Assembly: GCA_045591925.1 (NCBI GenBank)
Contig: JAZNTW010000010.1
Location: forward strand, 1 to 35,573
Reading direction: 5' to 3'
Source: Firm-04 sp045591925
Lineage (GTDB): Bacteria; Bacillota; Clostridia; Oscillospirales; Ruminococcaceae
Length of the DNA stretch: 35,573 nt
In this document: in pieces, positions 15,836 to 24,745 of the stretch
Position numbering within the stretch: position 1 is the first letter of the stretch
Layout: each line of letters begins with the position of its first letter
Notes under the pieces: model-generated
What the model was told of the DNA's origin: nothing
What the model saw: the letters and a program-made list of their open reading frames with translations, nothing else
Database searches by the model: none
Position numbers and translations under genes: made by a program

Positions 15836-16693
15836 ATGGAAAAAGAAAAAAAAATCCTCACTGTGCAGTGTAAGCTGAATGACGGTGATTTTGAGGATGT
15901 CTTTCGGATTTATAACGAAACGGAAAAAACAAGCGATAAGCGGTTTGGACTGATTACTTGTGTAATATTGCTCGCAGTCTGTATTTTTATGACGATTGTG
16001 ACGAAAAGCTTTACATTTGCTTTTTATGCTATTGCCGCTTTGGTGGTCGGTATTTCGTATCATCTGGTGCCGGTCAACAAAAAATTTATTGCGACCAATA
16101 AGCTGCAATTTGGCGAATGGCGTGAAATTTCGTTCTATCCGCATTCGATTACAACAATCGAAATCTTTGAAAAAAATGAAACTGCGGGGATGGAGGAAGA
16201 AGAATTAGAGGAAGCAACGACTACCATTTCCACAAATAATCTGATTGCATATGAAAATATGCGCGGATTTCTCTTTGCAGAGCAGAAAATTGTAAACCAA
16301 TTCGTCTATATTCCGAAGCGCGAGTTTTCAAGGCAGACAATCGCTGCGATTCAGGAATTTGCGCAGAATAATTGCTCCGGCGGCTATCAGCTTCTGGAAG
16401 GAAAAACCATGCTGACCGATGATGAAGCGCCGGTTTTGGAAAAAGAGGAGCATGATACTTCAAAAACCTCGAAGCTCTGCGATCAGTATTATGGCGTAAA
16501 AAAGCTGCGTTTGTATGACGCGAGCGGACAAAGAGTTGATGTGGACGAGGATGAGAATGCGGATCTGTCTGCGGAGGATGCAGAGGATACAAATTCCGAA
16601 CGTATCACTGCGCCGGAGCTTGATGTTGAGGACGCATATCACAGTGTCATAGCAGAAGATGAGGAAGAAACGGAGGAACAGGCGGATGATTAA
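15836..16693 (+). CDS. YcxB-like membrane protein with acidic tail (first of a pair)
   Basis: The 285-aa protein has two adjacent membrane helices (about 38-58 and 60-78) after a short cytosolic N-terminus. A YcxB-like soluble domain follows (about 80-185), ending in the family-type segment FVYIPKREFSRQTIAAI near 161-177, and then a long tail very rich in D and E (about 230-285). YcxB proteins are widespread in Firmicutes and lack a defined role. AAAGGA precedes the ATG. The gene sits 15 bp after gyrB, and its last 8 bp overlap the next YcxB-like gene, so it is probably part of the gyrase operon. Confidence 0.75.
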   Translation: MEKEKKILTVQCKLNDGDFEDVFRIYNETEKTSDKRFGLITCVILLAVCIFMTIVTKSFTFAFYAIAALVVGISYHLVPVNKKFIATNKLQFGEWREISFYPHSITTIEIFEKNETAGMEEEELEEATTTISTNNLIAYENMRGFLFAEQKIVNQFVYIPKREFSRQTIAAIQEFAQNNCSGGYQLLEGKTMLTDDEAPVLEKEEHDTSKTSKLCDQYYGVKKLRLYDASGQRVDVDEDENADLSAEDAEDTNSERITAPELDVEDAYHSVIAEDEEETEEQADD

Positions 16694-17318
16694 AAAGGAT
16701 GTCCCTGTTATCAGCCGCAGCTATCATATTCCGCTGGCAATGTTTGATGACGCATTCCGGAGTTTCCAGAAGAAATTCGTATTTCCTGCAAATATTTTGC
16801 TGACCGTTGTGCTGCTTGCAATCGCCGGCGTCTATATTCGTGCGGCGATTGTGGATAATACCAAAACGCTTGTTTATTTGCTGATTGTTGCTTGCTTTGC
16901 AATTATTCTGGTGCGTTGGTATAAGACGTTCAGACTGCGCCGTTCCGTGCATGAAGCACTGAAAGAAATTGAGTCGGATACCTACACGGTCACAATCTAT
17001 GAAGATGGGCTTGTCATCCACACGGAGGATGAAAAAACTGTTGAAACTGTAGAGAATGCAGAGCAGGAAGTGCTTCCTGCGGAATCCGAGAAACCCGAAT
17101 CCACAGAGGAAAATGGATTTCAGCAGATTTTTCCGGAGGAGCCTATACAGACAGAACCGATTCAGGATACCGAAATCACATTCGGTCCTGATGTGAAAAT
17201 TTTCGATTATCCGGATTATTTCATGGTTTATCTGGTGAAGCAGAATTTTTATGTGATTCCGAAAAAAGATTTTTCTGCGGACGAAATCGAAACGCTGAAA
17301 AAATTGTTTCACATTTAA
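16686..17318 (+). CDS. YcxB-like membrane protein (second of a pair)
   Basis: This 210-aa protein shares the layout of its upstream neighbour: two membrane helices (about 33-50 and 57-75), a soluble domain with an acidic middle (about 110-155), and a YcxB-type C-terminus FYVIPKKDFSADEIETLK. The two look like diverged duplicates. The ATG at 16686 is preferred because GAGGA lies at the right distance inside the previous gene; the two genes overlap by 8 bp. gyrA follows after 30 bp. No function is known. A link to gyrase is suggested only by position. Confidence 0.72.
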   Translation: MIKKDVPVISRSYHIPLAMFDDAFRSFQKKFVFPANILLTVVLLAIAGVYIRAAIVDNTKTLVYLLIVACFAIILVRWYKTFRLRRSVHEALKEIESDTYTVTIYEDGLVIHTEDEKTVETVENAEQEVLPAESEKPESTEENGFQQIFPEEPIQTEPIQDTEITFGPDVKIFDYPDYFMVYLVKQNFYVIPKKDFSADEIETLKKLFHI

Positions 17319-17348
17319 ATGCTTTGAGAAAGAAGGAGGAGAAAACCT

Positions 17349-20045
17349 TTGTACGATACAAGTAATGCAATTACGATTCGCCGCGATATCGAGGAGGAAA
17401 TGCGTTCATCGTTTCTTGCATATTCGATGTCTGTAATTACCTCCCGTGCGTTGCCGGATGTGCGCGACGGTCTGAAGCCGGTTCATCGCCGGATTCTCTA
17501 CACGCTTTTTGAAAAAAGCCTGACGCCGGAAAAGCCATACCGTAAGTGCGCGGATATTGTCGGTACCGTACTTGGTGAATATCATCCGCACGGCGATTCA
17601 TCCGTTTATATGGCGCTTGTTCGTCTGGCGCAGAGCTTTTCTATGCGCTATCCGCTTGTGGACGGACATGGAAACTTCGGTTCGATTGACGGCGACCCGC
17701 CTGCTGCTTACCGTTATACCGAGGCGAAAATGACAAAGATGTCCGTCAATATGCTGACGGATATTCAAAAGGAAACGGTCAATTTCCAGTCGAACTATGA
17801 TGATCGTCTGAAAGAGCCGATTGTACTTCCGGCAAGATTCCCGAATCTGCTTGTCAATGGCTCGGAGGGTATCGCAGTCGGTATGGCGTCGCATATTCCA
17901 CCGCATAATCTCGGTGAAGTCATTGACGCGCTGGATTATCTGATTGATACGCCGGATGCGACACTTGAACAGCTCATGGCGTTTATCAAGGGACCGGATT
18001 TCCCGACAGGCGGTATCATCATGGGCAGAGCCGGTATCCGTGCTGCCTATGCGACCGGCAGAGGAAAACTGACGGTTCGCTCTAAAACTGAGATTACTGA
18101 AATCAAAAACCGCCAGTGCATCATTGTTACGGAAATTCCGTATATGGTCAACAAGGCGGAGTTGATTAAATCTATCGCGGAGCTGAGCAAGGAAAAGCGT
18201 GTGGATGGCATTCACGACATTCGTGATGAATCCGACAGACAGGGCTTGCGCATCTGCATTGAACTGAAAAAGGATGCAAACGCAAATCTGGTTCTGAATC
18301 AGCTGTTCCGGTATACACAGCTTCAGGATACCTATGGCGTTATCAATCTGGCACTGGTCAACGGTATTCCGAAAGAGCTTTCGCTGAAGCAGATTCTCGA
18401 ATATTACTTGGAGCATCAGATTGATGTGGTGCAGCGTTCTTGCAGATTTGATTTGCGCAAGGCACGTGAGCGTGCGCATATTTTGCAGGGATTTTTGGTT
18501 GCACTGGATTTCATTGACGAGGTTGTGGAGATTCTCCGTTCCTCTAAGACGATTCCGGAAGGTAAGGCGCGCTTGATCGAGCGATTCAGTGAATCGGATT
18601 TGACCGCGCTGCTCGATGACCCGGCATATCGTGCTGCAATGGGTATGTCGGTCGATCCGTCCGAAAAAGAATATGCAACAATCGGTCTTTCCGAAGCGCA
18701 GGCAGACGCGATCGTACAGATGCGTCTTGGTCAGCTCACCGGTCTGGAGCGAGATAAAATTCTCAACGAAGTGCTGTCTCTTTGTGAAAAAATCAATGAT
18801 CTGCGTGATATTCTTGCACATAAGGAACGTGTGCTTGGTATCATTCGTGAGGATTTGGAAGAAATTCGCGGTAAATTCGGTGACGAGCGCCGGACTGCAA
18901 TCGAAAATATCAGCGGTGAAATGGACATTGAGGATCTGATTCCTGTTGAAGATTGCGTTGTAACCTACACGAATTTCGGTTATATCAAGCGTGTTCCGGC
19001 AGCAGTGTACAAATCACAGCGCCGTGGCGGCAGAGGTGTGACCGGCATGAAGCAGCGTGAGGAGGATTTTGTCTCCGAGATGTTTGTCGGCTCAAGCCAC
19101 GACCATGTTCTGTTCTTCACCAATCGCGGCATCATGTTTGATCTCAAATGCTTTGAAATTCCAATGGGCGGCAAGGATTCCAAGGGTACAAATATTGTCA
19201 ATATGCTGCCGCTTGCCGAAAATGAAAAGATTGCGGCAATGATGAAGGTCAGCGAGTTCAATGATGACAGCTATATCGTAATTGTGACGAAGAATGGCAA
19301 AATCAAGAGAACGCCGCTGCCGGCATATAAAAATGTACGCAAAAACGGCTTGATTGCCATTAAACTGGATGAGGGCGATGAAATCGGCGGCGTTCGCATG
19401 ACCTGCGGCACAGATCAGATTTTCGTTGCAACCAAAAACGGTATGGCGATTCGTGTCGATGAAAACTGCATTCGTCCGCAGGGCAGAAGCGCCCACGGCG
19501 TCCGGATTATGAAGCTGCGCGGCGACGATGAAATCGTGTCGATGGCGCGCGTCCGTGAAGGTGCAACCCTGCTGACCGTTACCGATAAGGGCTTTGGAAA
19601 GCGCTGTGAAATTGATAGCTACCGGATCCAAAACCGCGGCGGCTTTGGTCTGACAAACTATAAGCCGGACGATGAACGCGGCAAGGTCTGCGGCATCAAG
19701 GTTGTAGACGAAAATGACGATATTATGATGATTTCGAGTGACGGTATCATTATTCGTATTCGTACAAGCGATATTCGTATCATGGGCAGAATTGCAAAGG
19801 GCGTTCGCGTCATGCGCGTTTCTGGGGATGGCAGAGTCATGTCCTTTACGCGTACCGAGCATGAGGAGGACGCGGAAATTACCGAGGTCGAGCAGCTTTC
19901 CGAGGACGAATTGAAGTCTCAGGAAGCGGAAGCGGCTGCGGCGGAATCTGCGGAAAATGCACTTCCGGAGGAGGTCACCGAGCTGGATGAGCCGGAGGAT
20001 ACCGAGGATGAACCCGACGAGACGGATTCCGAGCAAAATGATTGA
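17349..20045 (+). CDS. gyrA: DNA gyrase subunit A (TTG start)
   Basis: GyrA cuts and rejoins DNA in the gyrase A2B2 complex. The 898-aa product has the breakage-reunion domain with catalytic Y123 in AAYRYTEAKM, and a C-terminal beta-pinwheel whose GyrA box reads QRRGGRG near 559, which separates it from ParC. The quinolone region reads HGDSSVYMALVR (81-92): the serine is kept, but the acidic residue usual four positions later is methionine (M88). The last 60 or so residues form a long D/E-rich tail that seems longer than usual. The start is TTG, 7 nt after a strong GAAGGAGGAG; no ATG fits. Confidence 0.97.
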   Translation: MYDTSNAITIRRDIEEEMRSSFLAYSMSVITSRALPDVRDGLKPVHRRILYTLFEKSLTPEKPYRKCADIVGTVLGEYHPHGDSSVYMALVRLAQSFSMRYPLVDGHGNFGSIDGDPPAAYRYTEAKMTKMSVNMLTDIQKETVNFQSNYDDRLKEPIVLPARFPNLLVNGSEGIAVGMASHIPPHNLGEVIDALDYLIDTPDATLEQLMAFIKGPDFPTGGIIMGRAGIRAAYATGRGKLTVRSKTEITEIKNRQCIIVTEIPYMVNKAELIKSIAELSKEKRVDGIHDIRDESDRQGLRICIELKKDANANLVLNQLFRYTQLQDTYGVINLALVNGIPKELSLKQILEYYLEHQIDVVQRSCRFDLRKARERAHILQGFLVALDFIDEVVEILRSSKTIPEGKARLIERFSESDLTALLDDPAYRAAMGMSVDPSEKEYATIGLSEAQADAIVQMRLGQLTGLERDKILNEVLSLCEKINDLRDILAHKERVLGIIREDLEEIRGKFGDERRTAIENISGEMDIEDLIPVEDCVVTYTNFGYIKRVPAAVYKSQRRGGRGVTGMKQREEDFVSEMFVGSSHDHVLFFTNRGIMFDLKCFEIPMGGKDSKGTNIVNMLPLAENEKIAAMMKVSEFNDDSYIVIVTKNGKIKRTPLPAYKNVRKNGLIAIKLDEGDEIGGVRMTCGTDQIFVATKNGMAIRVDENCIRPQGRSAHGVRIMKLRGDDEIVSMARVREGATLLTVTDKGFGKRCEIDSYRIQNRGGFGLTNYKPDDERGKVCGIKVVDENDDIMMISSDGIIIRIRTSDIRIMGRIAKGVRVMRVSGDGRVMSFTRTEHEEDAEITEVEQLSEDELKSQEAEAAAAESAENALPEEVTELDEPEDTEDEPDETDSEQND

Positions 20046-20067
20046 TTGATTGACAGGGGGCTGTCAT

Positions 20068-20517
20068 ATGAAACAAACGCAAATACTGAAAATTTGGTTA
20101 TGCGTATTCTGTGGCAGCCTGTTTCTCCAGATTTTCTTCTGGGCGATTTATTCATTGCTGGAAATGCGCACTTGGATGTGTGGAATTTCAGCGGTCGTTT
20201 CGGCAATATTCTATCATTTTTTGCAATCGGATAATCAAACTGGATTATCCTCCGGAAACGTGTTTTTTTCAGCAATTTTTTCGCCGTTCCTTTTGGCTGT
20301 GACCGTGACAATGATACAATTTGTTCGGTATCCGAATCTGAATCTGCTCAGTGCTGAACTGGACGGCGTTTCATCGCTGACGGAGACTGTTTCTCTCTAT
20401 GCGGCAAGACTGATTGTAAACGGTATTCCGCTGCTGATTTTTGCGCCGATTGACCGGATGCTTAGCCGGAATAGGTTGAAAAGAAAGGGTATTCGGGATG
20501 AAAGCGAAGCAAAATAG
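20068..20517 (+). CDS. Small integral membrane protein (hypothetical)
   Basis: This 149-aa protein is mostly hydrophobic, with probable membrane segments near 8-28, 31-50, 64-85 and 112-130, and a short basic C-terminus. I do not recognise a family. AGGGGG precedes the ATG at 20068. It starts 22 bp after gyrA and overlaps the next membrane-protein gene by 20 bp, so the two are probably expressed together and may form a complex. Confidence 0.7.
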   Translation: MKQTQILKIWLCVFCGSLFLQIFFWAIYSLLEMRTWMCGISAVVSAIFYHFLQSDNQTGLSSGNVFFSAIFSPFLLAVTVTMIQFVRYPNLNLLSAELDGVSSLTETVSLYAARLIVNGIPLLIFAPIDRMLSRNRLKRKGIRDESEAK

Positions 20518-20944
20518 GTTTCCGATCGGAACAGCAGTCATACTTTTTGTGCATCTGCTCCTGTGCATCGCTTTACAGATGAATCCGGTGGTTCATGATA
20601 CGCCCCGACCGGATTATCATCCGGCAAAGGGAATCATATTCATGCTGACTTTTCTTGTGACCTTTGCTGCAATGGCATCGGAAATGCGTCTGTTCACAAG
20701 AAAAACAAGCAGAATCTCGAATTTTGCACATGAATTTTTGCCGTGTTTGACGCAGATTGTTCTGATTGCTGTCGGAGAGATGATTGCTGCAATTTTGTTA
20801 AATAATCCGCGCCTGACGTTCTGGAGTCCGGCAGAGGGATATTTTTGGGCGATTTTATGCGCGATTATGCTGCTTTTAATCGGTATCGTCATATTTGTGA
20901 CGGGCGCAGCGCGTACAATGCTGTATCATGATGAAAAGAGGTAA
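20498..20944 (+). CDS. Small integral membrane protein (hypothetical), partner of the preceding gene
   Basis: The 148-aa protein has about four hydrophobic segments (near 10-28, 43-62, 80-100, 117-138). A loop after the first segment (residues about 29-43) contains several prolines. It shows no family motif. Its ATG lies inside the end of the previous gene with AAAGGG upstream; deoC follows after 6 bp. Topology and length resemble the upstream gene, which suggests a paired membrane unit, but sequence similarity between them is not obvious. Confidence 0.7.
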   Translation: MKAKQNRFPIGTAVILFVHLLLCIALQMNPVVHDTPRPDYHPAKGIIFMLTFLVTFAAMASEMRLFTRKTSRISNFAHEFLPCLTQIVLIAVGEMIAAILLNNPRLTFWSPAEGYFWAILCAIMLLLIGIVIFVTGAARTMLYHDEKR

Positions 20945-20950
20945 CGAGCG

Positions 20951-21598
20951 ATGACAAATGCGGAAATCCTGTCTCACATTGATCATACTGTGCTGAAAGC
21001 CGATGCAAAATGGGACGATATTGCGCGGATTTGTGAGGAGGCTTTGCAGTATCATACTGCTTCGGTCTGTATCCCGCAGTGGTATGTTGGGAGAGCAAAG
21101 CAAACGTATCCGGAGCTGAATATTTGTACTGTTGTCGGATTTCCGCTTGGCTATATGGAATCGGAAGCAAAGGCGAAAGAAGCAGTGCTTGCACTGGCTG
21201 CCGGCGCTGCGGAAATTGACATGGTTATCAACATAGCTGCGTTGAAAAACGGGGATGATGATACAGTGCTTTCGGATATCAGGGCGCTTCGGACGGCTTG
21301 CGGTTCGGCAGTTTTAAAGGTGATTGTTGAAACCTGCTATCTCACAGAGGATGAAAAAATCCGTGTGTGCAGGCTCGTGACGGAAGCTGGTGCAGATTAT
21401 ATCAAAACCTCGACCGGATTCGGTTCTGCCGGTGCAAAATTAGAGGATATTGCGCTGTTCAAAAAATACATTGGTACGAATGTAAAGATCAAGGCAGCCG
21501 GCGGTATTCGTACCAGAGAGCAAATGGTTGACTTTTTGAACCTAGGCTGTGACCGCATCGGATGCAGTGCGGCACAGTGCTTATTTGAGGAAGCATGA
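20951..21598 (+). CDS. deoC: Deoxyribose-phosphate aldolase
   Basis: DeoC splits 2-deoxyribose 5-phosphate to glyceraldehyde 3-phosphate and acetaldehyde in deoxynucleoside catabolism. The 215-aa TIM barrel has DHTVLK near the N-terminus, EIDMVINI near 90-97, the Schiff-base lysine in YIKTSTGFG near 152-160, and the second active-site lysine in VKIKAAGGIR near 178-187. GAGGTAACGAGCG precedes the ATG. Its stop overlaps the start of the phosphopantetheinyl transferase gene in ATGA. No other deo genes are nearby. Confidence 0.96.
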   Translation: MTNAEILSHIDHTVLKADAKWDDIARICEEALQYHTASVCIPQWYVGRAKQTYPELNICTVVGFPLGYMESEAKAKEAVLALAAGAAEIDMVINIAALKNGDDDTVLSDIRALRTACGSAVLKVIVETCYLTEDEKIRVCRLVTEAGADYIKTSTGFGSAGAKLEDIALFKKYIGTNVKIKAAGGIRTREQMVDFLNLGCDRIGCSAAQCLFEEA

Positions 21599-22209
21599 AA
21601 ACGCTGTTTAGCGGTTATGATAAATTGACGCAGAAGCTGATGTTTCGCGTATATATTGAAACACTTTCGGAGGACGGCAGACGGCAGAATCACAGAAAAG
21701 CGCATTTTGCGGCACTCGATCTGCTCGGTGCGGCACTTGCAGAGGATTTTGATGTGCGTCATGCCGTAATTCATCGTATCGGACTCGGAAAACCTAAGCT
21801 GATACACGATTTTTTGCATATGAATCTTTCGCATTGCAAGGGACTTGCGGTTGCTGCGGTCGGCAGGATGCCGCTTGGCGTTGATGCGGAAACCACGCGC
21901 AGGATTCCGGAATCGCTGATGCAGAAGGTCTGCGCACCGGAGGAAATCCGGCAGATTCAGTCTGAGGACGATCACGCCGCTGCATTTTCACGATTCTGGA
22001 CGCTGAAAGAAGCCTATGCAAAATATACCGGCAAAGGGATCGGACTTGATTTTTCTGCACTCCGATTTTCGCGTAATGAAGATAATTCATTGATTTTTCA
22101 TCATCCGGACGCTGCAAATGTCTGTTTCATACAGCAGACCGGCGTTTCCGGCTGTGCAGTTTCGCTCTGCTATCAGAATGATGCAGAAACGGAAATTGTA
22201 ATAAAATAA
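21595..22209 (+). CDS. Sfp-type 4'-phosphopantetheinyl transferase
   Basis: The enzyme moves the phosphopantetheine arm of CoA onto a serine of a carrier protein. The 204-aa size fits the Sfp class. Signature motifs are GVDAE near 98-102 (Mg-binding Asp and Glu) and FWTLKEAYAKYTGKGIG near 137-153, the WxxKEA signature. Sfp-type enzymes usually serve polyketide or peptide synthetases, though they can also serve fatty-acid synthesis. No such synthase is in the window. The ATG overlaps the deoC stop by 4 bp, so translation is coupled to deoC. An SDR reductase follows, which could act on acyl carriers, but this link is weak. Confidence 0.9.
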   Translation: MKTLFSGYDKLTQKLMFRVYIETLSEDGRRQNHRKAHFAALDLLGAALAEDFDVRHAVIHRIGLGKPKLIHDFLHMNLSHCKGLAVAAVGRMPLGVDAETTRRIPESLMQKVCAPEEIRQIQSEDDHAAAFSRFWTLKEAYAKYTGKGIGLDFSALRFSRNEDNSLIFHHPDAANVCFIQQTGVSGCAVSLCYQNDAETEIVIK

Positions 22210-22288
22210 AATGAGTAAACTTTTTATAATGTTATTTGAGGGGCAAATCCGGAAACAATGATTGTTACGATTTTGGGGAGGAGTCTTT

Positions 22289-23059
22289 ATGCTGACCATT
22301 GATCTTCGCGGTCATCTTGCCGTGATTACAGGTGCGTCCGGAATGCTTGGACGCGTCATTGCGAGAACATTTGCCGATTGCGGCGCTGATCTGGTGCTGC
22401 ATTATTATCACGGAAAGGATGAGGCTGAAATGCTTGCCGGTGAGCTGCGCCGTAAGACCGGCCGCAGAGTCATGACCGTGCAGGCGGATATCACCTCTGC
22501 TGAGGATGTTCAGCGCATGAAACAGGAAATCACGGGACGTATCGGCGTACCGGATATTCTGGTACACAATGCCGTGATTCAGTATGACAAAAAGCCGATT
22601 CTGGAGCAGGACCTTGCTGCGTTTGAAAGCCAATTTCAATCCTGCGTGATGCAGACGGTTCATATGTCGCAGGCGTTTGTGCCGGAAATCATTGCAAAGG
22701 GCAATGGCGGCAGAATCGTTGTCGTCAATACGGAGCTTGCTTCGATTGCTGAGGAAACATGGGGCGCGTATACTGCTGCAAAGCGCGGTCTGGACGGACT
22801 TGTTCGCGTGCTTGCAAAGGAACTCGGTAAGCATCAGATTACGGTGAATCAGGTTGCACCGGGCTGGACAATTACGGAAAATGATCGCCGCGACCACACC
22901 GAGGTACAGCCGGAATATGAGAAACAAGTTCCGCTCGGCAGACGCGGTACAGATGAAGAAATTGCGCAGATGTGTGCATTTCTTGCTTCTCCGCTTGCTT
23001 CCTTTACAACAGGTGCGTATATTCCGGTTTCCGGCGGCAGAGTCATGCCGGCAATCTGA
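22289..23059 (+). CDS. SDR-family oxidoreductase (FabG-like)
   Basis: This 256-aa classical short-chain dehydrogenase has the NAD(P) motif TGASGMLG (residues about 14-21), the helix-stabilising HNAV near 95, the catalytic Ser in VNTELASIAEE, and the catalytic Tyr-Lys in AYTAAKRG near 160-167. The C-terminal FTTGAYIPVSGG is typical of FabG-like reductases. The substrate is not evident. GGGGAGGAG lies about 7 nt before the ATG at 22289. A TATAAT at 22225-22230 has no good -35, so a separate promoter is uncertain. Confidence 0.88.
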   Translation: MLTIDLRGHLAVITGASGMLGRVIARTFADCGADLVLHYYHGKDEAEMLAGELRRKTGRRVMTVQADITSAEDVQRMKQEITGRIGVPDILVHNAVIQYDKKPILEQDLAAFESQFQSCVMQTVHMSQAFVPEIIAKGNGGRIVVVNTELASIAEETWGAYTAAKRGLDGLVRVLAKELGKHQITVNQVAPGWTITENDRRDHTEVQPEYEKQVPLGRRGTDEEIAQMCAFLASPLASFTTGAYIPVSGGRVMPAI

Positions 23060-23077
23060 TTGATGGAGAGTGAATGT

Positions 23078-23287
23078 ATGAAATATATGCTTTGTTATGC
23101 GGTTATGGAGAAATCCAAAAAGGTTGAGAGCGAATATTTTGATAAGTTTGAGGATGCCGTTATGAAATATACGGTTCTTTGTAGCAACTGCGCAGATGTT
23201 GTTCTGGCAGATGTCGAAGAACACAAAATCATCCGGCACTACAGCTACCGATATGTTCTGCACGGCTGTGCCGCTACCAATTTTTGA
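23078..23287 (+). CDS. Small hypothetical protein (69 aa)
   Basis: This short protein (starting MKYMLCYAVMEKSKKVESEY) has no membrane segment and two or three cysteines in the middle (CSNCADV). I do not recognise it. GGAGAG lies about 7 nt before the ATG at 23078. It fills the gap between the SDR gene (18 bp upstream) and purB (24 bp downstream), so it is probably co-transcribed with both. Confidence 0.6.
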   Translation: MKYMLCYAVMEKSKKVESEYFDKFEDAVMKYTVLCSNCADVVLADVEEHKIIRHYSYRYVLHGCAATNF

Positions 23288-23311
23288 TTAAAAAGAAAGG
23301 AATCTTTCATC

Positions 23312-24745
23312 ATGAGCACAAATAGTTATGAATCCCCGTTTTGTACCCGATATGCGAGCAAGGAGATGCAGTATCTCTTTTCCGCAGACAAAAAGTTTTC
23401 CACATGGCGCCGCCTGTGGGTTGCGCTGGCAAGAGCAGAGCATGAGCTTGGTCTGAATGTCACCGCAGAGCAGGTCGCGGAGCTGGAGGCACATATCGAC
23501 GATATCGACTATGAGGCAGCGGCAAAGCGTGAAAAGGAATGCCGCCACGATGTTATGTCTCATGTTTATGCCTATGGTCTTTGCTGCCCGAATGCAAAGG
23601 GCATCATTCACCTCGGTGCAACCTCCTGCTATGTCGGCGATAATACCGATATCATCATCATGCGCGACGCTTTGAAGCTCGTTCGTGCAAAGCTGATTAC
23701 GGTTCTCGGCAATCTTGCAAAATTTGCAGAGGAATGGAAAGATCTGCCCTGTCTTGCATACACGCACTGTCAGCCGGCACAGCTCACAACCGTCGGTAAG
23801 CGTGCGACACTCTGGATGAATGAACTGCTCATGGATTTGGAAACACTCGATTTTGAGCTTGACAGAATGAAGCTGCTCGGCTCCAAGGGAACGACCGGTA
23901 CGCAGGCATCCTTCATGGAATTGTTCCATGGCGATGGCGCGAAAATTCGCGAGATGGAAGCAAAAATTGCAAAGGAAATGGGCTTTGCTGCGGACGCTGT
24001 TGTTCCGGTTTCCGGTCAGACCTATTCGAGAAAGGTTGACGCACAGATTCTGAATGTACTTTCCGGTATTGCACAGAGCGCGATGAAATTTGCAAATGAT
24101 ATGCGTCTGCTCCAGTCCTTTAAGGAGATGGAGGAGCCGTTTGAAGCCGGTCAGATCGGTTCGTCGGCAATGGCATATAAGCGCAATCCGATGCGCTGCG
24201 AAAGAATTACCGCGCTGGCACGCTACCTCATGACAGATACGCTGAATCCGGCATTTACCGCAGGTACGCAGTGGTTTGAGCGCACGCTGGATGACTCTGC
24301 AAATAAGCGAGTAGCAGTTGCAGAGGGCTTCCTCGCAGCAGATGCCATTCTGAATATTCTGATGAATGTCACAAACGGCATGGTCGTATATCCGGCTGTT
24401 GTTCGTCAGCGTGTGATGAACGAGCTGCCCTTTATGGCGACTGAAAATGTCATCATGGATGCGGCTGCACGCGGCGGCGACCGTCAGGAGCTGCATGAGC
24501 ATATTCGTCTGCATTCGATGGCAGCAGGCGCGGAGGTTAAGCAGAAGGGCTTGCCGAACGATCTCTGCGCACGAATCGTCAATGACCCCATCTTCGGAAT
24601 CACCGAGGAGGAGCTTGCGGCAAATCTCGATCCTGCCAATTACATCGGCAGAAGCATTCAGCAGGTCGATGAATTCCTTGCAGAATTCGTAAATCCTGTG
24701 TTGAAAAATGCAGAAACCGCTGAGGATGTCGAGCTGACCGTTTAA
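23312..24745 (+). CDS. purB: Adenylosuccinate lyase
   Basis: PurB acts twice in purine synthesis: it cleaves SAICAR to AICAR and adenylosuccinate to AMP, releasing fumarate. At 477 aa it belongs to the fumarase/aspartase superfamily. Visible motifs are HLGATSCYVGDN near 100-111, TATHCQ-type segment AYTHCQPAQ near 150-158, and the flexible signature loop GSSAMAYKRNPM near 285-296 with the catalytic serine. AAAGGAA precedes the ATG. The last two bases of the TAA stop codon belong to an inserted repeat element (24744 onward). Confidence 0.96.
   Translation: MSTNSYESPFCTRYASKEMQYLFSADKKFSTWRRLWVALARAEHELGLNVTAEQVAELEAHIDDIDYEAAAKREKECRHDVMSHVYAYGLCCPNAKGIIHLGATSCYVGDNTDIIIMRDALKLVRAKLITVLGNLAKFAEEWKDLPCLAYTHCQPAQLTTVGKRATLWMNELLMDLETLDFELDRMKLLGSKGTTGTQASFMELFHGDGAKIREMEAKIAKEMGFAADAVVPVSGQTYSRKVDAQILNVLSGIAQSAMKFANDMRLLQSFKEMEEPFEAGQIGSSAMAYKRNPMRCERITALARYLMTDTLNPAFTAGTQWFERTLDDSANKRVAVAEGFLAADAILNILMNVTNGMVVYPAVVRQRVMNELPFMATENVIMDAAARGGDRQELHEHIRLHSMAAGAEVKQKGLPNDLCARIVNDPIFGITEEELAANLDPANYIGRSIQQVDEFLAEFVNPVLKNAETAEDVELTV

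Noticed and set aside
22225..22230. Perfect TATAAT upstream of the SDR gene.
   Set aside because: No -35 match lies at 16-18 bp, so it is not enough to call a promoter.
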